DNA of 11,586 bases from an uncultured Clostridia bacterium. GTDB lineage: Bacteria; Bacillota; Clostridia; Oscillospirales; Ruminococcaceae. Below, one piece after another: positions 1-5,505 of this stretch; position 1 is the first letter of the stretch; each line of letters begins with the position of its first letter. Under the pieces are notes generated by a model. It had not been told where the DNA came from. It was given only the letters and a program-made list of their open reading frames with translations, and did not search any database. Made by a program: the position numbers and the translations under genes. The DNA is taken from assembly GCA_947588775.1 (NCBI GenBank), contig CANPZQ010000059.1:1-11586 (forward strand), written 5' to 3'.

Positions 1-2
1 GC

Positions 3-362
3 CTTTTGGCGGCGGTTGCGTTCATCGGCGGCGGCGAGAAGGAGGAGGGCTACAGGTATCTTGAGCTCGCGCTCGACTATGCCGAAAAGTGGAAGGCAAT
101 CCCCGACGGCGAAAAGCTCAGCTTCGGCGACGAAGCGGTATTCGGCGGAATCGTCTATATAAAGGGGCAGTCCGTTATAGAGCTCCCCGACGGCTCCCGC
201 CGCCCCGTAGACGCCTATGACTCCATCGACGGCAGGCTTTTCGATTCCGGAACAATCTACTACGCCCTCACCGCCCCCAAAGGCTGGGAATGGTTCGACC
301 CGGCCCGAGGAGAGGAGCGGTATAAAGAGATTACGGAGAGAGCAAGGAGGGTGGGGGAGTGA
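3..362 (+). CDS. C-terminal fragment of an unidentified protein (possibly HTH-type regulator)
   Basis: The reading frame is open from the window edge (codon at 3-5) to TGA at 360-362, so the 5' part of the gene lies outside. About 119 residues are visible. The first part looks helical (YRYLELALDYAEKW), followed by an acidic and aromatic stretch (FGDEAVFGGI, then a W-E-W-F-D-P segment) and a charged helical tail (ERYKEITERARR). A tail of the type 'W..FDP.R....RYKE' resembles the C-termini of Clostridia helix-turn-helix proteins that carry TPR-like repeats, where it usually reads 'DPRFKALLERL'. That likeness is from memory and no DNA-binding domain is visible here. GC-rich codon use matches the rest of the chromosome. 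The frame is probably real, but the function is uncertain. No terminator hairpin was found directly after the stop. Confidence 0.6.
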   Translation, partial: LLAAVAFIGGGEKEEGYRYLELALDYAEKWKAIPDGEKLSFGDEAVFGGIVYIKGQSVIELPDGSRRPVDAYDSIDGRLFDSGTIYYALTAPKGWEWFDPARGEERYKEITERARRVGE

Positions 363-498
363 GTAGGGGGACTACGGAATTGAAGATTTTATAACTGAAA
401 ATCAAACTCTCCCCCGCCTAAACCATCAAAAGCAGTCGCAAAGGGCTTACCGATATGACAGCATATATGATAAATCGGAATTTGAAAGGATGAAAAAT

Positions 499-606
499 AT
501 GTTTGTCGATTTTATGGGAGCGGCATTACCATGGATTCTATTGGGACTGTTTGCAGCAATCAGTTGTTCATTTATGAGTAAAACGGAAAAAGAAATCCCC
601 GTTTAG
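499..606 (+). CDS. Small single-pass membrane peptide, 35 aa
   Basis: This short ORF encodes MFVDFMGAALPW..., with one hydrophobic helix (about residues 6-26: GAALPWILLGLFAAISC) and a lysine/glutamate-rich end, closing with TAG at 604-606. An upstream ATG at 490 would add three residues. I prefer 499 because AAGGA (486-490) then sits 8 nt upstream, whereas the 490 ATG overlaps the Shine-Dalgarno bases. It is the first member of a low-GC cassette with the Xre-type gene that follows. From memory, tiny 'PWI.-GL..AI' membrane peptides are often found just upstream of Xre regulators with membrane tails in Clostridia; I could not check this. The function is unknown. Confidence 0.55.
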   Translation: MFVDFMGAALPWILLGLFAAISCSFMSKTEKEIPV

Positions 607-664
607 AGGCCCATATACATGAAACACAAACGGGAATCGGGAGTCCCGAAAAGGAGGATTGTCA

Positions 665-1059
665 TTGAATACAAGAATAAAAGAGCTGCGAAAAGAAAAA
701 AGTTATCCCAAGAAGAATTGGCGTCAGCGGTATGAACCACCCGGCAGACGATTACTTCCATTGAAACCGGAAAATATGTAGCTTCACTGCCTTTAGCGTT
801 CAAAATAGCGCATTATTTCGGTATGACAACAGAGGAAGTTTTCAACCTGTCGGAATATTGGAAGGATAATCAAAAAATGAAAGCGATACGCGCAAAAGCC
901 GGCATGCCGACGGTATTGATTTTTTCCGTCGTTATTATCGTCGCGGGTATTCTCATCGGCTATTCAAATACGGTTGTTTTCTATACTTTAGTTGCAACCG
1001 CAGCGTTGCAGCTGGCGATTGCCTGCGTCACAAAATTTGTATATACGAAAAAAATGTAA
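665..1059 (+). pseudogene. Xre-family HTH regulator with membrane tail, disrupted
   Basis: AAGGAGG at 651-657 sits 7 nt before a TTG start at 665. The first codons read as a typical Cro/CI helix-turn-helix N-terminus (NTRIKELRKEK). The frame then changes: the six-A run at 696-701 needs one more A (or a -1 shift) to continue as LSQEELASAV, and this is followed by an in-frame TGA at 733-735 where the family usually has Gly or Cys. The frame continues as TTRQTITSIETGKY and an 'IAHYFGMTTEEVF' helix. After about residue 65 come two hydrophobic segments, at roughly 905-965 and 980-1035 (VLIFSVVIIVAGILIG and the following helix), and the stop is TAA at 1057-1059. The intact part from ATG 823 lacks the DNA-recognition helix. 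A hairpin (CGGGA 631-635 with TCCCG 644-648) lies just before the RBS. Two separate lesions make a decayed gene more likely than a single sequencing error. Regulator identity is fairly sure; inactivity is inferred. Confidence 0.75.
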
Positions 1060-1264
1060 TGAGAATTGTTATGACGGCAAAAAAATTAAAAAATACCTTG
1101 AAATTCTTTTTATTATCGGGCTTTGTTTGGCGGTATTTGTGATGATTGCGCTGAGGTATGCATTATTGCCGGACTTTTACTGCGGCTTGTTGGGCGGAAT
1201 CTCTGTCAGCCTGTTATTCGGCACGGGAACAATGAAACATATGATAAACGATAACTTAAATTAG
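1059..1264 (+). pseudogene. Small two-helix membrane protein, frameshifted at its 5' end
   Basis: The main frame reads KKIKKYLEILFIIGLCLAVF, then a second hydrophobic stretch around LLPDFYCGLLGGISVSLLFG, ending with TAG at 1262-1264: a two-helix membrane protein of about 65 residues. This frame has no ATG or GTG near the expected start; its only upstream start is a TTG at 992, inside the previous gene. The natural starts, ATG 1059 (overlapping the previous stop as TAATG, which suggests translational coupling) and ATG 1071, are in another frame. That frame joins the main one if the seven-A run at 1079-1085 had eight As or the ribosome slipped by -1. I therefore call it frameshifted. It probably worked with the preceding regulator, and the function is unknown. 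It could still be expressed by slippage on the A-run. Confidence 0.55.
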
Positions 1265-1402
1265 ATAACCGTAAGATTCGGAGCGGCAGGTTGGGGGCGG
1301 CAGGCTGCTTCAAATGTGACTGACAGACGGGTTTGCTTTCCGTGAAATGCTTTCAGAGGGAATAGCGAAGCAGCTGCTTGTTAAAAAATATGTAAAAAAC
1401 TA
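1265..1402. other. Non-coding gap with short inverted repeats
   Basis: No gene is seen here. The gap holds two copies of GCGGCAGG (starting about 1283 and 1297), an inverted pair GCTGCTTC (1304-1311) and GAAGCAGC (1367-1374), and a perfect 12-bp palindrome AAGCAGCTGCTT (1368-1379). The inverted pair may form a long-looped hairpin ending the cassette transcript, but no T-run follows, so a terminator is not claimed. Confidence 0.4.
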
Positions 1403-1425
1403 CGGCCGGCATTCTTTGCCGGCCG
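1391..1425 (-). terminator. Rho-independent terminator after hom
   Basis: A perfect 9-bp stem, CGGCCGGCA (1403-1411) and TGCCGGCCG (1417-1425), closes a 5-nt loop. Read on the minus strand it is followed by TAGTTTTTTAC, a six-T run. It lies 32 bp beyond the hom stop codon, as expected for the end of the pheB-hom operon. On the plus strand the sequence after the stem is only weakly T-rich, so it acts mainly for the minus strand. Confidence 0.85.
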
Positions 1426-1438
1426 ACGTATCTTTATA

Positions 1439-1453
1439 GCCCTTCGTGAGGGC
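1439..1453. terminator. Small hairpin between hom stop and main terminator
   Basis: GCCCT (1439-1443) pairs with AGGGC (1449-1453) around a TCGTG loop. On the plus strand it is followed by GTTTTAC, so it could be a weak terminator stopping plus-strand transcripts before they run antisense into hom. On the minus strand it lies in the 3' UTR of hom with no T-run. The role is uncertain. Confidence 0.35.
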
Positions 1454-1456
1454 GTT

Positions 1457-2701
1457 TTACAGCAGTCTTATTTTTCTCATCACGTCCGCGTGCTCGGCGA
1501 GGAGGGCGAGCTTTTTGTCGATCTGGTATTCCTCGATGGCGGGGGTGATGAACGCGAGCTCACGCTCGGAGCGGTGCTTGCGGGGAATGAAGTCGACATA
1601 GCCGAAGAGCGTTGTAATAAGCCCCTTGAGGCTGTCCGCGTCGTCGGCGCGAACCCTGACGTATACCCTGACTTCGGCGGACTTGTATGGGGCCATGAAG
1701 CTGCGGTCGGCCGAATCCTCCCAAGTCAGCGAGGCGATGTCGGCGTTTTCATGCTTCACCGCGTCGATTATGTCCGCGACTACCGCCGAGGCGGTGGCCT
1801 GTTTTCCCGCGCCGCGGCCGTAGAAGAGGGTGTCGCCGACGCTGTCGCCGCGAATCATTATCGCGTTGTAAACGTCGTTCACGCCGGAGAGGGGATTATT
1901 CACCGAAACAAGGCGCGGGCAGACCGTTGCGACAATGCCCTTTTCGGTTTTCTCAATAAGGCCGATGAGCTTTACGGCATAGCCGGCGTTCGCGACATAC
2001 TCGACGTCGTCGAGGGTGATGTTCCGGATTCCCGAGCAGTGGACGTATTCGGGATAGATGTGCTTTCCGAAGGCGAGGGAGCCGAGAATGCAGAGCTTTC
2101 GGCACGCGTCGTCGCCGTCGATGTCCGCGGAGGGGTCCTGTTCGGCATATCCGAGCCGCTGCGCGTCCGCAAGGGCCTGGTCGAAGGAAACCTGGTCGTA
2201 AATCATCTTCGTGAGGATATAGTTTGTCGTGCCGTTCAGAATTCCCGCGATTCTCTCTATTCTGTTCGCGGCGAGGCACTGGTGAAGCGGGCGGATAATC
2301 GGTATTCCCCCGCCGACCGACGCTTCAAAGAAATAGTTGCATTTATTATCCTTCGCAAGCCTTATAAGCTCCGCGCCGTGGGTCGCGACGAGCTCTTTAT
2401 TAGAGGTGACGACGCTTACGCCGCGCGAAAGGAGCTTTTTTGTGTACTCATACGCGAGGGTTTTTCCGCCGATCATCTCCGCCGCGACGGAGATTTCGGG
2501 GTCGTTGAGAATATCGTTGAAATTTTTCGTGAACTTGTCGGCGAAGGGGCTTCCGGGGAAATCCCGAAGGTCGCAAATCCACTTTATGTCCATCAGGCGG
2601 CCGCTTCTTTTTTCGATAAGCTCCTTATTTTTATAGAAAAGCTCCACTGTGCCGCTTCCGACCACGCCGAAGCCGATTATCGCGATTTTTGAAATTTTCA
2701 T
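1457..2701 (-). CDS. hom: Homoserine dehydrogenase (EC 1.1.1.3)
   Basis: This cytosolic enzyme reduces aspartate semialdehyde to homoserine with NAD(P)H, the branch point to threonine and methionine. It has 414 residues, close to the usual single-function bacterial form. The N-terminal Rossmann domain has the nucleotide loop GFGVVGSG (residues 10-17). TSNKELV (99-105) carries a conserved lysine, EASVGGGIPII (126-136) and NGTTNYILTKM (156-166) are family signatures, and GYAEQDPSAD (184-193) leads into DGDDACRKL with the catalytic Lys202. Residues from about 340 to the end fit a C-terminal ACT regulatory domain, suggesting threonine feedback as in relatives. The start ATG at 2699-2701 has GAGGA 6 nt upstream. 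It lies 23 bp downstream of pheB on the same strand, so the two are co-transcribed. No thrB or thrC is in the window. A long ORF fully antisense to it is a codon-bias shadow. Confidence 0.96.
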   Translation of the reverse strand: MKISKIAIIGFGVVGSGTVELFYKNKELIEKRSGRLMDIKWICDLRDFPGSPFADKFTKNFNDILNDPEISVAAEMIGGKTLAYEYTKKLLSRGVSVVTSNKELVATHGAELIRLAKDNKCNYFFEASVGGGIPIIRPLHQCLAANRIERIAGILNGTTNYILTKMIYDQVSFDQALADAQRLGYAEQDPSADIDGDDACRKLCILGSLAFGKHIYPEYVHCSGIRNITLDDVEYVANAGYAVKLIGLIEKTEKGIVATVCPRLVSVNNPLSGVNDVYNAIMIRGDSVGDTLFYGRGAGKQATASAVVADIIDAVKHENADIASLTWEDSADRSFMAPYKSAEVRVYVRVRADDADSLKGLITTLFGYVDFIPRKHRSERELAFITPAIEEYQIDKKLALLAEHADVMRKIRLL

Positions 2702-2724
2702 GTCAAATCCTCACTTAAATAAAT

Positions 2725-3165
2725 TTATTTTCCCGAGATAATTTTAACGCTTGCAACGCCGGAAATCTTTCTCAGCTCCGCGACGGTCGAGGTCGGGTCG
2801 TGGGAGTTGTCGTTGAAGCGGACGGTTATCATAACGGTCGCCGCCGAGTCAATCGGAATGTTCTGGTTCATCGTCAGGATATTTGCGCCGACGCGGTAGA
2901 ACTCGTTCAGAACCTCCGCCAGAACCCCGGCGCGGTCGGACAGCACGAGGCAGTAGGTGACGATGCGTTCGTTGAGCTTTTCCGAATAGATGAACGCCGA
3001 GTCCTTATATTTATAGTACGCGCTCCGCGAAACGCACGCCTTTTGGCAAGCCTCGGTCGAGGTCCGGCATACGCCCTGGGCGAGCAGCCTTTTTGCCTCC
3101 AAAACCTTAATCACAACCTCCGGCAGAACGTCGGTGCTTACGACGACAAACTCCTTCTGAGCCAT
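2725..3165 (-). CDS. pheB: PheB-type ACT-domain protein (UPF0735 family)
   Basis: A 146-residue protein of the PheB/UPF0735 type. An N-terminal segment (about 15-55) looks like a helix-turn-helix (LLAQGVCRTSTEAC, then VSRSAYYKYKD), and residues 68-146 form an ACT domain (LSDRAGVLAEVLNEFYRVGANIL), a fold that binds amino acids. B. subtilis PheB was once called a chorismate mutase, but the biochemical role of the family is not settled. A regulatory, amino-acid-sensing role is inferred from the domains. The start at 3163-3165 is chosen over the longer ATG at 3226-3228 because AGGAGGG (3170-3176) precedes it and the longer start overlaps the -10 box of the promoter. Being first in the operon with hom fits control of, or partnership with, amino-acid synthesis. 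Confidence 0.9.
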   Translation of the reverse strand: MAQKEFVVVSTDVLPEVVIKVLEAKRLLAQGVCRTSTEACQKACVSRSAYYKYKDSAFIYSEKLNERIVTYCLVLSDRAGVLAEVLNEFYRVGANILTMNQNIPIDSAATVMITVRFNDNSHDPTSTVAELRKISGVASVKIISGK

Positions 3166-3195
3166 AAAACCCTCCTGCAAGTTTACCCATAAAAT

Positions 3196-3210
3196 ACAAA
3201 TGTACTTTGT
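3196..3210. promoter_or_regulatory. Short inverted repeat in pheB leader
   Basis: ACAAA (3196-3200) and TTTGT (3206-3210) flank TGTAC, giving a 15-bp near-palindrome. It begins about 3 nt after the transcription start predicted for pheB. The position suits an operator, but the sequence is short and AT-rich, so chance is possible. The leader is only about 48 nt, too short for a T-box riboswitch. Confidence 0.25.
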
Positions 3211-3219
3211 CCACAAACA

Positions 3220-3247
3220 ATTATACACGAAAGGAGGGATTTGTCAA
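3220..3247 (-). promoter_or_regulatory. Promoter of pheB-hom
   Basis: On the minus strand, a perfect -35 box TTGACA (3242-3247 on the plus strand as TGTCAA) and a perfect -10 box TATAAT (3220-3225 as ATTATA) are separated by 16 bp. A start near 3213 gives a leader of about 48 nt. The spacer begins AATCCCTCC and ends CGTG, nearly the same as in the divergent recJ promoter. Confidence 0.88.
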
Positions 3248-3259
3248 GGGGGAGATGGA

Positions 3260-3373
3260 AGGGAGTGTCCCAAACGACCACATTATAAAAAATTTTTGCT
3301 TAGTGATTCGCTGCTACTAATCGCTTTCCGCCTCACGCTTTTTGCTTAAATGTGGGCGGATGGGACACTCCCT
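3260..3373. repeat. MITE-like core with 25-bp terminal inverted repeats
   Basis: AGGGAGTGTCCCA + 5 nt + CCACATT at 3260-3284 is mirrored at 3349-3373 (22 of 25 positions match). The 64-bp centre is AT-richer than its surroundings and has two direct copies of TTTTTGCTTA (3293-3302 and 3339-3348), each next to an arm. There is no room for a protein. The size (114 bp) and terminal repeats fit a miniature transposable element or a conserved stem-loop; neither a transposase nor a clear target duplication is visible. Confidence 0.6.
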
Positions 3374-3389
3374 CCCCAAAAACTACCCC

Positions 3390-3418
3390 TTTACAAATCC
3401 CTCCCCCCGTGCTATAAT
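3390..3418 (+). promoter_or_regulatory. Promoter of recJ operon
   Basis: TTTACA (3390-3395), a 17-bp spacer and TATAAT (3413-3418), with a TGn extended -10 at 3410-3412. The expected start is near 3425, about 33 nt before the recJ ATG. There is no other good promoter before rel, so this one likely drives recJ-rel-MBL-hemZ. Confidence 0.88.
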
Positions 3419-3457
3419 AACTATATCTATATTTTCACACGGAGATTGCGAAATACT

Positions 3458-5491
3458 ATGAAAAAATGGAAGGTTGCGACTAACGACCCGGCGGCGGCAG
3501 CGAAGCTGGCGGCCTCGACTGACCTCGGGGAGCTGCTCTGCTCGGTTCTGGCGGCGCGCGGATTAAATACAGTTGATAAGCTTGAAAAATTTTTTAACGC
3601 ATCGGAGCTGTCCGACCCGTTTTTGCTCGCGGATATGCAAAACGCCGTCGACGCAATCAACGAGGCCGTCGACGCGGGGGAAAAAATCTGCGTTTTCGGG
3701 GATTTCGACTGCGACGGCGTAACCGCGGCCGCTATGCTTTCGGGCTATCTTGAAAGCATGGGCGCGGACGTTTCGGTGTTCATTCCCGAGCGCGAGGACG
3801 GCTACGGCCTTTCAAAAGCGGCTCTCGATAAAATTGCCGCCGACGGCGCGAGCCTTGTAATAACCGTGGATAACGGGATTTCCGCTTTGGAGGAAGCCCG
3901 CTACGCCGCCGAAATCGGGCTTAAGCTCGTCATCACCGACCATCACCAGCCCTCCGATACCCTGCCGGAGGCCCTCGCCGTCGTCGACCCCCACAGAATC
4001 GACTGCCCGTCGCCCTACAAGTATCTCTGCGGGGCGGGCGTTGTTTTAAAGCTCTGCGCCGCGCTTGACGGCGGAAGCTATGAGATGGCCGAGGAGCAGT
4101 ATTCCGACCTCGCGGCAATCGCGACCGTCGCCGACGTTGTCCCATTGACGGGCGAAAACAGAATCATCGTTTCAAAGGGGCTTTTGTACCTTAAAAATAC
4201 CGAAAACGCCGGGCTTTTGGCTTTGATGGAAAAAAGCGGAATCGACCCGCGCAGGGTTTCGGCCTCGGACGTTGCGTTTTACATCGCGCCGCGAATCAAC
4301 GCCGCAAGCCGCCTCGGCTCGCCGATGACGGCCTACAGAATGCTTGTCGCCGACGGGGAGGAGGCCGAGGAAGCGGCCGCCGAGCTGTCGAATCTCAATT
4401 CCGGCCGCCGCGACGCCGAAGCCGCGATTTTGGCTGATATTTCAAAATCCGTCGACGCCGACCCCGCGCCGCTTATGGAGCGCGTCGCAGTTCTTGCCGG
4501 ACGAGGCTGGCACCGCGGGGTTATCGGAATCGTCGCCGCGAGGCTTGCCGAAACGCTTTCAAAGCCGGTTATACTTCTTTCAATCGGCGAAAACGGCGAG
4601 GCGGTCGGCTCTGCGCGTTCGTTTAAAGGGTTCAATGTCTTTAAGTGCCTCGACAGCTGCCGCGGCATGCTCATAAAATACGGCGGCCACGAGCTTGCCG
4701 GAGGGCTCACCGTCCGCGAGGAGAACATTCCCGCGTTCCGCGAGGCGGTCGAAGGCTTCGCCGCCGAAACCTCCGAAAAGCCGGTTCATGCGGAGATTGA
4801 GGCGGATATGATTCTGCCCGGAAAATATTTGACCCCCGAAAACGTCAGGTCGCTTTCAAAGCTCGGGCCGTTCGGAATGGGCAACCCCGAGCCGGTTTTC
4901 GCAATATCAGGCGCGGAGATTACCGCCGTCCGCCCGCTTAAAGACGGCGCGCACACTAAGTTCAATATCGCCTTCGACGGCGTTAATGCCGAGATGCCGG
5001 TTTTCGGGCTTAAAACCGCCGAATCGCCCTATTCGGCCGGCGACAGAATCGACGTAATGGCGAGGCTCGGGATAAACGAGTTTCGCGGAAACGAGAGCGT
5101 AACGCTTCGCGCCGTTGACCACAGATTGCACGGAATCAGGCAGGAAAAATTCTTCGCGGCGACGGAGGCATACGAAAAATTCCGCACGCATAAGCCTCTT
5201 GAACGCGCGGTTCTCGAGAGGGGGAACCCGACCCGCGCGGAGCTTATCGAGATTTATAAATACATATGTTCGGCGTGTTCCGCGGGCGGCGCGATTACCT
5301 TTGAGGGACTTTGCGCGAGGTTTGCGGATAAAATAAACGCCTTTCGGCTCGCCGTTGCCGTAGACGCTTTTTCGGAAACGGGGCTTGTCGCATATTCCCG
5401 CCTCAGCGGGAAAATCCGCCCAGAAACGGCGAGGGCAAGAGTGGATCTGGATTCAAGCGAAACGCTTAAAACGCTGCGCTCGGGACTTTAA
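3458..5491 (+). CDS. recJ: Single-stranded-DNA-specific exonuclease RecJ
   Basis: RecJ degrades single-stranded DNA 5' to 3' in recombination and mismatch or base-excision repair. The 677-residue protein starts at ATG 3458; the frame is open further upstream, but that part contains the promoter. GGAG at 3441-3444 is 13 nt before the ATG, a weak spacing. The DHH domain shows the metal-binding motif GDFDCDG (81-87; Asp82, Asp84, Asp86), TVDNGIS (136-142) and TDHHQ (160-164). The DHHA1 domain follows with GRGWHRGVIGIVAARL and a GSARSFKGFN...YGGHELAGG nucleic-acid-binding stretch, then an OB-like domain (from about PEPVFAISGAEI). The last 100 or so residues (HKPLERAVLERGNPTRAELI onward) match the extra C-terminal domain of Firmicute RecJ. 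All catalytic residues are present. It is the first gene of the operon, and rel starts 14 nt after its TAA. Confidence 0.96.
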   Translation: MKKWKVATNDPAAAAKLAASTDLGELLCSVLAARGLNTVDKLEKFFNASELSDPFLLADMQNAVDAINEAVDAGEKICVFGDFDCDGVTAAAMLSGYLESMGADVSVFIPEREDGYGLSKAALDKIAADGASLVITVDNGISALEEARYAAEIGLKLVITDHHQPSDTLPEALAVVDPHRIDCPSPYKYLCGAGVVLKLCAALDGGSYEMAEEQYSDLAAIATVADVVPLTGENRIIVSKGLLYLKNTENAGLLALMEKSGIDPRRVSASDVAFYIAPRINAASRLGSPMTAYRMLVADGEEAEEAAAELSNLNSGRRDAEAAILADISKSVDADPAPLMERVAVLAGRGWHRGVIGIVAARLAETLSKPVILLSIGENGEAVGSARSFKGFNVFKCLDSCRGMLIKYGGHELAGGLTVREENIPAFREAVEGFAAETSEKPVHAEIEADMILPGKYLTPENVRSLSKLGPFGMGNPEPVFAISGAEITAVRPLKDGAHTKFNIAFDGVNAEMPVFGLKTAESPYSAGDRIDVMARLGINEFRGNESVTLRAVDHRLHGIRQEKFFAATEAYEKFRTHKPLERAVLERGNPTRAELIEIYKYICSACSAGGAITFEGLCARFADKINAFRLAVAVDAFSETGLVAYSRLSGKIRPETARARVDLDSSETLKTLRSGL

Positions 5492-5505
5492 GGAGGCAAC
5501 CTAAG

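Larger units (their letters stand above)
3220..3418. repeat. Imperfect inverted repeat carrying two outward promoters
   Basis: The arms are 3220-3284 and 3349-3418. Aligned by hand, left against the reverse complement of right, about 53 of 70 columns match with a few gaps. The shared blocks in order from the outside are ATTATA, CACG, AGGGATTTGT, AAGGGG, AGGGAGTGTCCCA and CCACATT. Each arm therefore holds a complete outward-facing promoter plus about 40 bp of further matching sequence. The whole segment fills the gap between pheB-hom and recJ. No target-site duplication was found at its outer edges. Confidence 0.8.

Noticed and set aside
443..471. Possible promoter before the small membrane peptide (TATGAT at 466-471)
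   Set aside because: No -35 box lies at a workable distance; the nearest candidate leaves only about 13 bp of spacer.
733..735. TGA read as an amino acid (selenocysteine or alternative code)
   Set aside because: Other genes here end in TGA, no selenocysteine insertion hairpin is evident just downstream, and the gene also has a frame break.
1490..2692. A 400-codon plus-strand ORF fully antisense to hom
   Set aside because: It mirrors hom almost end to end, has no RBS or recognisable motifs, and such shadows are expected when the true gene prefers G or C in third positions.
3226..3228. Upstream ATG giving a 167-residue PheB
   Set aside because: It lies against the -10 box, upstream of the predicted transcription start, and has no RBS; the ATG at 3163-3165 has AGGAGGG.
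3261..3372. Invertible promoter switch like those of Bacteroides
   Set aside because: The promoters lie outside the core terminal repeats and face outward in both arms, so inverting the core would not change either promoter's direction; no recombinase gene is nearby.
3350..3457. 36 extra N-terminal residues of RecJ
   Set aside because: This part spans the promoter and the inverted repeat, and RecJ homology begins at the ATG at 3458.
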